A stretch of DNA of 7,894 nucleotides. It comes from Selenomonadaceae bacterium (GTDB lineage: Bacteria; Bacillota; Negativicutes; Selenomonadales; Selenomonadaceae). The notes below the pieces were generated by a model, which made no database searches, was not told where the DNA came from, and was given only the letters and a program-made list of their open reading frames with translations. The stretch covers positions 1-7,894 of the forward strand of contig JAFUTM010000143.1 of the NCBI GenBank assembly GCA_017484235.1. The letters are read 5' to 3'. Below, in pieces: positions 1 through 5,817 of the stretch. The translations under genes and the position numbers were made by a program. The first letter of the stretch is position 1; every line of letters begins with the position of its first letter.

Positions 1-1
1 C

Positions 2-2242
2 GGAGTGACGATAAAATCTTCTGCTGACGGCACGGCAACGGTAAGCGGTGTTGGTAAGTGGAAGGTCAATGACAGCACAGTTACATTAAGCCACGTATCG
101 AGCCTTATAAGCGGCGAATCCGGCTTGGAAGTTTTGGAAGCTGGAGCGATGGCATACGAGACGGCGAAACTGTCAATAGACGAGGACGACATTTATTATG
201 ATAATGGAAGCGACGATATCATAATACAAGGAGACGATAAAGGCGAAAATGTGGCGATAATCGGAAACAATGCCAGCGGCGACAAGATTATAATGGCGGG
301 CAGTGGCGGTGACTCAATTGAAAACTATTCATCAAAGGCAGAGGTCACAATGATCGGCGGCGCAGGTGATGATTATATAGTAGCGACGAGCGGTCCTAAT
401 GAATATATAGATTTGGCAAAGGGCGGTAAGGATACGATAACTGCGCTGAATACTGATACTTTGACAGTACACAATTACGACGCAAAGACCGGCGCGACCT
501 TCCTCACTAACACCAGCGAAAACCTCACGAATCTCATAATGTATGGTGATCCTTATCTCTTGGTAGTTGGCGACGGCTATTTCAAGGCGGATAATCTGGG
601 CAGAGTCGAACTGAGTGGCACGGACACGTTAAACGGCACGTTCGTCAACTTCCACATTCTAAATGAGAATAAGACGCAGCTTTACGGCTGGAGCGGACAG
701 GCGGGCGGCAACGTCGACGGCAGCGATTATACAGACGACGCGATAATTATAGGAGTCGCGCCGAGCGGCTATTCAACTATGAAGGGCGGATCCGGCAACG
801 ATACAATTTATGCAGCGGCGGACGATGTGGTAAATCTTAGTGGCGGCAACGACCTAATTGATATTGATCATCTCGACCGCGAATGGCGCATCAACGGCAA
901 TATTGGCGGCGTGACGATAAATCTTGGCAACGGAAATATCAATAGCAATGCGACGATTAAGTCATTTGACAGCTCCGTAGACAAAATTACTGTTGATGGT
1001 GTAGATGATATAAGTTTTGAGGTTGTAAACGGCAATCTGCGCCTTGAGAAAAATAACACGAGTCTGACGTTTAAAGACATTGCTGAAACGACTAATTTGT
1101 TGATAAACGACGAAGAGATTTCCTTTATAGCTGATGATTCGGCACTTACAGTAAATGCAGACAGCGTGCCGGCGGAATTTTACGGAACGAGTAAAACGCT
1201 TAATGATGAGAAGTTGAATAACGGCTCGACTGTCGATTATTCAAATTATGATTACGCGCTGAACGTCAATATGAATGATAATTTCCATAATATAGAGGCG
1301 GTCAAAGGCGGCAGAGGCAAAACGACACTTTGGGGCAGCGAAGTTGATAATAATGCGCTTTATGCCGGACACGGTGAGACTTCAATATATGGCGGAGCAG
1401 GCGGTACACGTGACAGTTTGTTCGGCTATGCAGGTGATGACAAGACCGGTGGTGCAACGTTCTTTATGCTTGAGGGCAGTGGGCTTGACACTATCTCAGG
1501 CTTCGAGTTCGGCACGTCGGCAACGAGCGATAAGATACACACGTTCGGCGAGGGCATCACAAGTTACGAGTTAGTCGGCGACGAGTTACGGATACAAGTG
1601 GGCGCGGACTACGACGACCAGATGATAATAGAAGGCGCGGCAAATGAAGTGCTGCAGATAAATGCCTGGAACAATGATTATGTGGTGGAAGTCGGCGACA
1701 ATTTCAAGTATGATGATGCGGTGCAGTTCTATCTGAACAAGAGCGGCAGCGCGACGATAACGGCGGACGGCGCGGAAGATGTGGCAATCTACGCAAATGG
1801 ATTTGACGGGAAGGCGTATGACAATATCACGAATATTAATGCGAGCAGTGCGACTGGTAAGGCGACCTTAGTCGGAGCGGACGGCGTAGACAATGTCATT
1901 ATTGGTGGCAGCGGCAACAATAGTTTATGGGGCGGTTCTTACACAGATGAAAATGCGGGCGACGACACCTTGATTGGCAGTACAGGCTCCAACGAGTTCT
2001 TCTACCTGAAAGGCAACGGCAATGATGTTATACAGAATATAAAATCTGATGATTTAATTAATCTGCTTGACATAACGCTTGAGGATATCACAAGTATGGA
2101 GATTACCAACAGTGGTATAAACGTTAAGTTAAACGACGGCGGTAGCCTGCAAGTGAATAGCAATACTGATGTAACATTCCAGCTCGCCGATGGCAATAAG
2201 TGGCAATCTAATCACTTGAATAGGAACTGGATAAAGAAATAA
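2..2242 (+). CDS. RTX-like calcium-binding repeat protein, C-terminal part (5' end outside window)
   Basis: This is the C-terminal part (about 745 residues) of a large secreted or surface protein. The frame is open to the left edge (a Gly codon precedes the GTG at 5) and that GTG has no visible ribosome site, so I treat the gene as cut by the window. The protein is acidic, rich in Gly, Asp, Asn, Ser and Thr, and has no Cys. It carries RTX-type nonapeptides such as GGAGDDYIV (nt 356-382) and GGSGNDTIY (nt 785-811). A looser module, roughly GGxGxD...aromatic/Leu...GxGxDTI, occurs four times (nt 347-448, 776-868, 1382-1504, 1922-2041). Such repeats bind Ca2+ and fold as a beta-roll after type I secretion. 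The short C-terminal tail ending at NRNWIKK may contain the secretion signal. No enzymatic domain is recognisable, so it could be an adhesin, S-layer-like protein or toxin-like protein. Its base composition is clearly more GC-rich than the genes to its right. Confidence 0.8.
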   Translation, partial: GVTIKSSADGTATVSGVGKWKVNDSTVTLSHVSSLISGESGLEVLEAGAMAYETAKLSIDEDDIYYDNGSDDIIIQGDDKGENVAIIGNNASGDKIIMAGSGGDSIENYSSKAEVTMIGGAGDDYIVATSGPNEYIDLAKGGKDTITALNTDTLTVHNYDAKTGATFLTNTSENLTNLIMYGDPYLLVVGDGYFKADNLGRVELSGTDTLNGTFVNFHILNENKTQLYGWSGQAGGNVDGSDYTDDAIIIGVAPSGYSTMKGGSGNDTIYAAADDVVNLSGGNDLIDIDHLDREWRINGNIGGVTINLGNGNINSNATIKSFDSSVDKITVDGVDDISFEVVNGNLRLEKNNTSLTFKDIAETTNLLINDEEISFIADDSALTVNADSVPAEFYGTSKTLNDEKLNNGSTVDYSNYDYALNVNMNDNFHNIEAVKGGRGKTTLWGSEVDNNALYAGHGETSIYGGAGGTRDSLFGYAGDDKTGGATFFMLEGSGLDTISGFEFGTSATSDKIHTFGEGITSYELVGDELRIQVGADYDDQMIIEGAANEVLQINAWNNDYVVEVGDNFKYDDAVQFYLNKSGSATITADGAEDVAIYANGFDGKAYDNITNINASSATGKATLVGADGVDNVIIGGSGNNSLWGGSYTDENAGDDTLIGSTGSNEFFYLKGNGNDVIQNIKSDDLINLLDITLEDITSMEITNSGINVKLNDGGSLQVNSNTDVTFQLADGNKWQSNHLNRNWIKK
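347..2041 (+). repeat. Four degenerate RTX-like protein modules
   Basis: Four copies of a glycine/aspartate-rich module lie at nt 347-448, 776-868, 1382-1504 and 1922-2041. Each opens with a hydrophobic pair and GG, carries a GxD-type turn, and ends with a G-x-D-[TVL]-I element (KDTITAL, NDLIDID, LDTISGF, NDVIQNI). The last two sit in a longer repeated unit, each preceded by a G-K-[TA]-T-L segment and a D-N-[NV] step. The repeat is visible at protein level only; DNA identity is low, which suggests old duplication. Confidence 0.55.
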
Positions 2243-2270
2243 TCGTATATTTGAATTGTGTACATAATAT

Positions 2271-2309
2271 AAAAGGTCCGGCTCAGCATTTTGCTAGTCA
2301 GACCTTTTT
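2271..2309. terminator. Bidirectional intrinsic terminator between convergent genes
   Basis: An 8-bp perfect stem, AAAAGGTC (2271-2278) with GACCTTTT (2301-2308), is extended by an inner GGCT/AGTC pairing (one G-U) and AGCA/TGCT around a TTT loop. The T run on one side and the A run on the other give a U tract on both strands. It would terminate the RTX-like gene (stop at 2240-2242) and the minus-strand sensor gene. The last codons and the TGA stop of the 298-residue sensor (2298-2300) lie inside its right arm. Confidence 0.85.
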
Positions 2310-3194
2310 AATATTTTGCTCAACGAGCTTATCTTGCGTTTTAATATGTATTAATGCTTCTTCCACGTTACCTTCTTTCAGCATTGCACTAATTAAACGA
2401 TAGCTGTGCCGCAGGTCGTGTCGAAAAATCGCAATCTGCTTTTGATTTTCCTGGATAAGCAAATTATATCTCTTTAACGATTCAAGCTGCTGATTTAACA
2501 TAGCATTAATGTATTCATTTTGACGCTGCTCATCAATTTGTCGAGTTGAGATGCTCATAGATCGATACATCAAAAAGAAGAATAGGGGAATAAAAAATCG
2601 TAAAATTTGTTCTTTAAATGTGTGTAAAAATATTCCGTCAGCTATGGGCAACGAGATTCCAATGAAAACTACTAACGGTAAAATCGCGCTGTACCAGCTG
2701 TATGGGCTAAATCTATCATCAAAAATATATCTTGACGACAGAATATTTTTAAAAAAGTAACGTTCCCAATGGAAAAACAATATAAAAAAGCTTATATATA
2801 CCACACCGTGAAATATTAAAATATATTTTGATAGCTGCTCATATAAAATGTTATCCATAATGCCAGTCAGAGTATGCAGCATAAGGCTCCAGATACACTG
2901 CATACCAAGTACAAATATATGATGTTTAATTTTGTTTCTTATAACAGTCAGCGACAATAAAAAATATGGAATCCAACCGGAGTATAATACCATTTTATAA
3001 AGAGTTATATTTATATTAAATTTATAAAACGTTATAACAATAATGAAAAAGCTTATGATACTCCATATAATTAATCTTTTCCAAAGGTGAAAAATTTCAT
3101 TGCTTGTAAGACTTTGACTGAATGGAAGATAACGAAGATATGCACCAGCTATTTGAATTAAAATTATATTGACAGCAAACAAAATTATCAACAT
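2298..3194 (-). CDS. Seven-TM sensor with canonical His box but no ATPase domain (GHKL-kinase-like, truncated)
   Basis: This 298-residue membrane sensor is a paralogue of the gene immediately upstream. They share the TM1 end (YLRYLPFS), the LWxRLxIWSI segment and a GWIPY motif. About seven hydrophobic segments cover residues 2-17, 38-56, 66-85, 92-112, 123-141, 168-186 and 198-212. A helical linker follows, then a textbook AgrC/GHKL His box, RHDLRH, with His259 as predicted phosphoacceptor. The protein stops 39 residues later, where its paralogue enters the ATP-binding domain: N box and G boxes are entirely absent. It therefore cannot autophosphorylate alone. The ATG at 3192-3194 overlaps the upstream stop and has a good ribosome site (GGGAGG, 3205-3210), indicating translational coupling. 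It may be the phosphoacceptor subunit of a split kinase; the alternative is a decaying duplicate. The intact start, ribosome site and His box favour function. Confidence 0.8.
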   Translation of the reverse strand: MLIILFAVNIILIQIAGAYLRYLPFSQSLTSNEIFHLWKRLIIWSIISFFIIVITFYKFNINITLYKMVLYSGWIPYFLLSLTVIRNKIKHHIFVLGMQCIWSLMLHTLTGIMDNILYEQLSKYILIFHGVVYISFFILFFHWERYFFKNILSSRYIFDDRFSPYSWYSAILPLVVFIGISLPIADGIFLHTFKEQILRFFIPLFFFLMYRSMSISTRQIDEQRQNEYINAMLNQQLESLKRYNLLIQENQKQIAIFRHDLRHSYRLISAMLKEGNVEEALIHIKTQDKLVEQNIKKV

Positions 3195-4513
3195 ACGAAA
3201 CTATCCTCCCAGTACATTGAAAATTTTACCCAGCCGTCTGATTTAAGGAACTCTACTTGAGCGCGATATTTATTTACAAACGCTTCCAATGAGACCATAC
3301 CTATGCCGTGACCTTCTTTATGAGTTTTGGGCAGTCCATTTTCACCGACGATAAAATCATAGTCATAACGATTGGATATTTCCAATACACATTGTTTTCC
3401 ACTATGCTGAACAATAATTGAAATTTCACGAGAATCCGAAGATTGCTTTTGACTCGCATTTATCGCATTCTCAAGCAAATTTGATATTAATATGGCAAAA
3501 TCACTTTCATTTGTAGAAAAATTTATCGGCAGGTTTATTTTATGATGAACTATAATATTAAATTCTTCTGCTTGTTGAAGATATATGGAAAGTGCTGCAT
3601 TTATCAAAGGCTCACGGCAAAATGAAATGATTTTAGTAGAATTTAGTAAACATTCCTGCTGATGAATATAATTTTGTACTTTGTCAATGGCGTTTTCATT
3701 TATTAATTTTAAAAGCATCTGATAATTGTTATGCAGACTATTGCGAAGCAGCGTTATTTGTTGATGATTGTTCTTCATGAGTTTGTTGCTGCACTCCAAA
3801 GATGAGACTTGTTCTTTTAATAGCTGCATTTTTCTCAAAGTCTTTCCGTGTTCGTAAAAAGTGTTCGCTCCTGTCAACACATATTTATAAATAAAGAAAA
3901 ACGCGAATATCAAATATAGCCGAGAGAATCTTTCTGGCCACGAGTGAATGAGTTGGCCGTCTGCCCATAAAATAAAGTGACCTGCACCAATTATGATTGG
4001 CAGCAATACGATATAATAACCTTGCGGGCGGCTATCCCAAAAAGAATTTTGCGGCAGAATATGCATAAAATAATGCCGCTCAACCGGAAGCATAATGATA
4101 AACAACAATAAATAAGAGACAGAGTGAGCAAAGATTATAGACTCATCTGTTTCATCGATAAAGAAAATAACATCAATCATAGCTGCCCAATTGTTTTGTA
4201 TAATTACCCACAGTAAGGACATTCCTATAATAAAAATGTGCTGTAAAGATTGATGTTTAATAGTTAATATTGATATTAAACAATATGGAATCCAGCCAAT
4301 CATCAGAATAGATTTATACGATACAGTATTAATGCCTGAATAGTTGAAAATTAAATAATAAAAAGAAATTGCAACTATACTCCAGATCAGCAATCTAATC
4401 CAGAGGCGGTGAATTTCAATTATAGTGGTTCGGCTGCTGAATGGCAAATAACGCAAGTAAGAATCTGAAAGTTGAATCAGCACCACTAAAATTGAAAGCA
4501 AAATAAATTCCAT
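3188..4513 (-). CDS. GHKL sensor histidine kinase with intact ATPase but substituted His box
   Basis: This 441-residue membrane kinase belongs to the AgrC-like GHKL (HPK10) group. Seven hydrophobic segments (about residues 3-17, 38-58, 66-84, 92-118, 126-144, 166-184, 197-215) form the sensor. A helical linker (about 222-250) leads to the dimerisation region. The ATP-binding domain (about 300-435) is complete: N box NLLENAINAS with Asn349, and the glycine-rich GHGIGM at 401-406. The His box reads R257-N-S-L-H-N where the family has R-H-D-x-x-N, so the phosphoacceptor His is Asn258 (codon AAT, at 3740-3742 on the plus strand) and the next Asp is Ser. His261 lies one helical turn further on. 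The start ATG (4511-4513) has GGAG at 4523-4526 on its strand. The gene overlaps the downstream 298-aa sensor by 7 nt. It probably supplies kinase activity in trans to His259 of that sensor (inference). Confidence 0.85.
   Translation of the reverse strand: MEFILLSILVVLIQLSDSYLRYLPFSSRTTIIEIHRLWIRLLIWSIVAISFYYLIFNYSGINTVSYKSILMIGWIPYCLISILTIKHQSLQHIFIIGMSLLWVIIQNNWAAMIDVIFFIDETDESIIFAHSVSYLLLFIIMLPVERHYFMHILPQNSFWDSRPQGYYIVLLPIIIGAGHFILWADGQLIHSWPERFSRLYLIFAFFFIYKYVLTGANTFYEHGKTLRKMQLLKEQVSSLECSNKLMKNNHQQITLLRNSLHNNYQMLLKLINENAIDKVQNYIHQQECLLNSTKIISFCREPLINAALSIYLQQAEEFNIIVHHKINLPINFSTNESDFAILISNLLENAINASQKQSSDSREISIIVQHSGKQCVLEISNRYDYDFIVGENGLPKTHKEGHGIGMVSLEAFVNKYRAQVEFLKSDGWVKFSMYWEDSFVC
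3205..3210 (-). promoter_or_regulatory. Ribosome binding site of the 298-aa sensor inside the upstream gene
   Basis: GGGAGG on the minus strand lies inside the last codons of the 441-residue kinase, about 10 nt before the ATG at 3194. It fixes the start of the downstream sensor and, with the 7-nt gene overlap, implies coupled and roughly balanced synthesis of the two proteins. Confidence 0.7.
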
Positions 4514-4541
4514 ATAATGAAACTCCGTATATTTTTATTAT

Positions 4542-4570
4542 ATGATAGCATAATTTCAATTCTGCCGCAA
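4542..4570 (-). promoter_or_regulatory. Candidate promoter of the two-sensor operon
   Basis: On the minus strand a -35-like TTGCGG (4565-4570) is followed after 17 nt by TATCAT (4542-4547), preceded by TG in the extended -10 position. A better TATAAT hexamer lies just downstream (4537-4542) but lacks a convincing -35 at normal spacing. Transcription would begin just upstream of the GGAG ribosome site at 4523-4526. This is read by eye only. Confidence 0.45.
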
Positions 4571-4635
4571 CTAACAAATAATCATCATAATAATGTGTCA
4601 TTTTTTGAAAATCTTAATCAATTTTTAATTTTTTC

Positions 4636-4663
4636 TTGTATTTTAAAAATTTTCTGTTAAAAT
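4636..4663 (+). promoter_or_regulatory. Candidate promoter of the 63-aa small protein gene
   Basis: TTGTAT (4636-4641) and TAAAAT (4658-4663) are 16 nt apart, with TG in the extended -10 position (4655-4656). The predicted start would leave a leader of roughly 55 nt containing a duplicated 9-mer before the ribosome site AGAGG (4712-4716). The region is very AT-rich, so chance matches are likely and confidence is moderate. Confidence 0.4.
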
Positions 4664-4692
4664 ATAATTATTAGGTTTTGGAAAAAATTTAA

Positions 4693-4711
4693 TTAATGAT
4701 TCTTAATGATT
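4693..4711 (+). repeat. Direct repeat TTAATGATT, two copies with 10-bp period
   Basis: TTAATGATT occurs at 4693-4701 and again at 4703-4711, separated by one base. The second copy abuts the ribosome site of the small protein gene (AGAGG, 4712-4716). A period of one helical turn puts both copies on the same DNA face, as in an operator; it could also act in the RNA leader. LytTR regulators usually bind 9-bp direct repeats spaced about two turns apart, so this is not a standard LytTR site. Confidence 0.5.
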
Positions 4712-4725
4712 AGAGGTTAGCATTT

Positions 4726-4917
4726 ATGAGTGAAACTAATAGATCAAATCTTTCACAGGCAGCTGCAAAACTCAAAAAGGCTAAAAGGAAAAATCTAAAT
4801 CAAGATTATGAAAGTTCAGAAGCTCCAAGCAAAAAAATTAATAACAATGATGACAACGATGATTCCAGCCTGATTGATAGTATTATTGATGTAGTTCGTC
4901 ATATTAAACGCAATTAA
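4726..4917 (+). CDS. 63-aa highly charged small protein, possible peptide precursor; function unknown
   Basis: I do not recognise this family. The ATG at 4726 has ribosome site AGAGG (4712-4716) at 9-nt spacing, a candidate extended -10 promoter and a terminator-like hairpin downstream, so it looks like a real gene. The protein has three parts: a lysine-rich N-terminal helix (about residues 9-23, AAAKLKKAKRK), a polar linker rich in Ser, Asn and Asp (about 24-47), and a C-terminal amphipathic segment SSLIDSIIDVVRHIKRN (47-63). There is no Cys, no double-glycine leader and no hydrophobic signal peptide. The tail resembles the pattern of staphylococcal delta-haemolysin/PSM ends and competence peptides (hydrophobic amphipathic helix, basic terminus), but it is too short to show homology. 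Placed divergently from the sensor genes and ahead of the response regulator, it could be a signal precursor, a modulator of the kinases or a small intracellular regulator. Confidence 0.65.
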   Translation: MSETNRSNLSQAAAKLKKAKRKNLNQDYESSEAPSKKINNNDDNDDSSLIDSIIDVVRHIKRN

Positions 4918-4947
4918 TTAAAATTTTTAATTAAAATTTTTAATTAA
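4916..4947. repeat. Tandem 13-bp A/T repeat, partly palindromic
   Basis: AATTAAAATTTTT is present at 4916-4928 and 4929-4941, followed by a partial AATTAA (4942-4947). The stop codon of the small protein gene (4915-4917) runs into the first copy. The unit is nearly self-complementary, so the tract can form AT-only hairpins. Phased A-tracts of this kind bend DNA and can serve as UP-like elements, but no good promoter follows at the expected distance. Confidence 0.6.
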
Positions 4948-4959
4948 TAATATATTTTT

Positions 4960-5013
4960 ATAAGCAATTCCTATTTATTGTATACCTTTAGTTATTAGAA
5001 TTGCTTATTTTTG
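4960..5013 (+). terminator. Hairpin plus T-rich tract after the small protein gene
   Basis: ATAAGCAATTC (4960-4970) and GAATTGCTTAT (4998-5008) form a perfect 11-bp stem with a 27-nt loop, followed by a T-rich run (5008-5012). This fits an intrinsic terminator of the small protein gene, though the loop is long and the stem AT-rich. It ends about 30 nt before the response regulator start, so partial read-through or attenuation could link the two genes. Confidence 0.55.
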
Positions 5014-5032
5014 TTTATATTAATTGTTTGGC

Positions 5033-5037
5033 GGTGA
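5033..5037 (+). promoter_or_regulatory. Ribosome binding site deciding a TTG start
   Basis: GGTGA (5033-5037), matching the 3' half of the AAGGAGGTGA anti-16S sequence, lies 5 nt before TTG 5043. It supports the short form of the response regulator beginning MKVAIVDDD, where the receiver's first beta strand should start. Confidence 0.5.
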
Positions 5038-5042
5038 AATTT

Positions 5043-5780
5043 TTGAAAGTAGCAATCGTAGATGACGATCTCGAAGATTTATCAGCGGCAATAGATTATG
5101 TTACAAACTATATTTTTAAAAATCATAATGAATTGTCCTATAATTTGAAAGTAAAGAGCTACCAACAAGCTGCCGATTTTATAAAAAGTTTTGAAACAGA
5201 AAGATATGACCTAATAATTCTTGACATATGTATGAAAGATATAGACGGCATAAAATTAGCACGTCTTATACGTGTAAAAGACAGAGAATGTCATATAATT
5301 TTTTTGACGAGCAGTGATGAATTTCTGCTTGACGGATACTCGGTATTTGCCTCTGGATATTTTATTAAGCCGTTGTCTGAACACGAAGAAGAATTTAATA
5401 ATACTTTTAATTATATTTATCCAAAACTTTTGGAAAAGAATCAGGAAATTACAGTTTCTGTGACGAAAAGTATGGATATTACCATTCCTTATAAAAATAT
5501 TTGTTTTATTGATATAAATGAAAATCATAAACTAAGGATAACAACAATTAATCAAGAATTAATAACTACTATGAGCTATCAAAAATGTCAACAGCTTTTA
5601 CTTGGCGATAAAAGATTTTTGGAGTGTCATTATCGAATTATCATCAATATGGACTATATTCAGTCAATGCAGAGTGATGATTTCATTCTCAGCAATGGAA
5701 CAAAAATTCCGATAAGCCAGCGCAAACGAAAAGAAGCTAAACGAAGATATATGCAGTATCTGGCACACAAAGACGATTAA
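5043..5780 (+). CDS. LytTR-family response regulator (AgrA/ComE/VirR-like)
   Basis: This is a cytoplasmic two-component regulator of 245 residues. The receiver domain (1-125) has the acidic pocket D7-D8-D9, phosphoacceptor Asp61 (LILDI context), Thr89 and Lys109 (K-P). The LytTR DNA-binding domain (about 134-240) contains the family's hallmarks, including the ECHYRIIINMDYI segment and the late PISQRKRKE segment. LytTR proteins bind paired 9-bp direct repeats upstream of targets. I chose TTG at 5043 (MKVAIVDDD) because GGTGA (5033-5037) sits 5 nt upstream. GTG 5034 is an alternative, and a start at 5001 would fall inside the terminator hairpin. The gene lies across the intergenic region from the sensor pair, as in AgrC/AgrA-type systems, and 37 nt before the clostripain-like gene, so it is probably co-transcribed with it. 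No clear promoter of its own is visible. Confidence 0.9.
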   Translation: MKVAIVDDDLEDLSAAIDYVTNYIFKNHNELSYNLKVKSYQQAADFIKSFETERYDLIILDICMKDIDGIKLARLIRVKDRECHIIFLTSSDEFLLDGYSVFASGYFIKPLSEHEEEFNNTFNYIYPKLLEKNQEITVSVTKSMDITIPYKNICFIDINENHKLRITTINQELITTMSYQKCQQLLLGDKRFLECHYRIIINMDYIQSMQSDDFILSNGTKIPISQRKRKEAKRRYMQYLAHKDD

Positions 5781-5802
5781 TAAACGAAGTGACGATTTAA
5801 TC

Positions 5803-5812
5803 AAAGAGGTGA
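5803..5812 (+). promoter_or_regulatory. Ribosome binding site of the clostripain-like gene
   Basis: AAAGAGGTGA (5803-5812) ends 5 nt before ATG 5818. It shows that ATG 5818 is the true start, not the in-frame GTG at 5809 that lies within the site. The resulting N terminus, MKKLALTIF, is a standard signal peptide. Confidence 0.8.
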
Positions 5813-5817
5813 TTTTA

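Noticed and set aside
868..1080. Minus-strand frame inside the RTX-like gene (and similar ones at 2002-2196 minus and 1344-1574 plus)
   Set aside because: Antisense or out-of-frame shadows of the strongly coding, compositionally biased repeat protein; no ribosome sites or domain features.
2551..2760. Plus-strand frame opposite the 298-aa sensor, and the 5256-5528 minus frame opposite the response regulator
   Set aside because: Shadows of well-supported genes with clear homologous domains.
4416..4601. Minus-strand 61-codon frame upstream of and overlapping the 441-aa kinase
   Set aside because: It overlaps the start of the kinase gene in another frame, covers the candidate promoter, and has no good ribosome site.
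4726..4917. Small protein as a standard AgrD or double-glycine (ComC-type) pheromone precursor
   Set aside because: No Cys or Ser thiolactone-type core followed by an acidic recognition tail, no Gly-Gly leader, and no AgrB or C39 transporter in the window.
5001..5042. Longer N terminus of the response regulator from TTG 5001
   Set aside because: It would begin inside the right arm of the hairpin, without a ribosome site, and adds residues before the receiver's first beta strand.
5775..5802. GATTAA/TTAATC inverted repeat between the response regulator and the clostripain-like gene as a terminator
   Set aside because: Only 6 AT-rich base pairs and no T run; too weak to separate the two genes.
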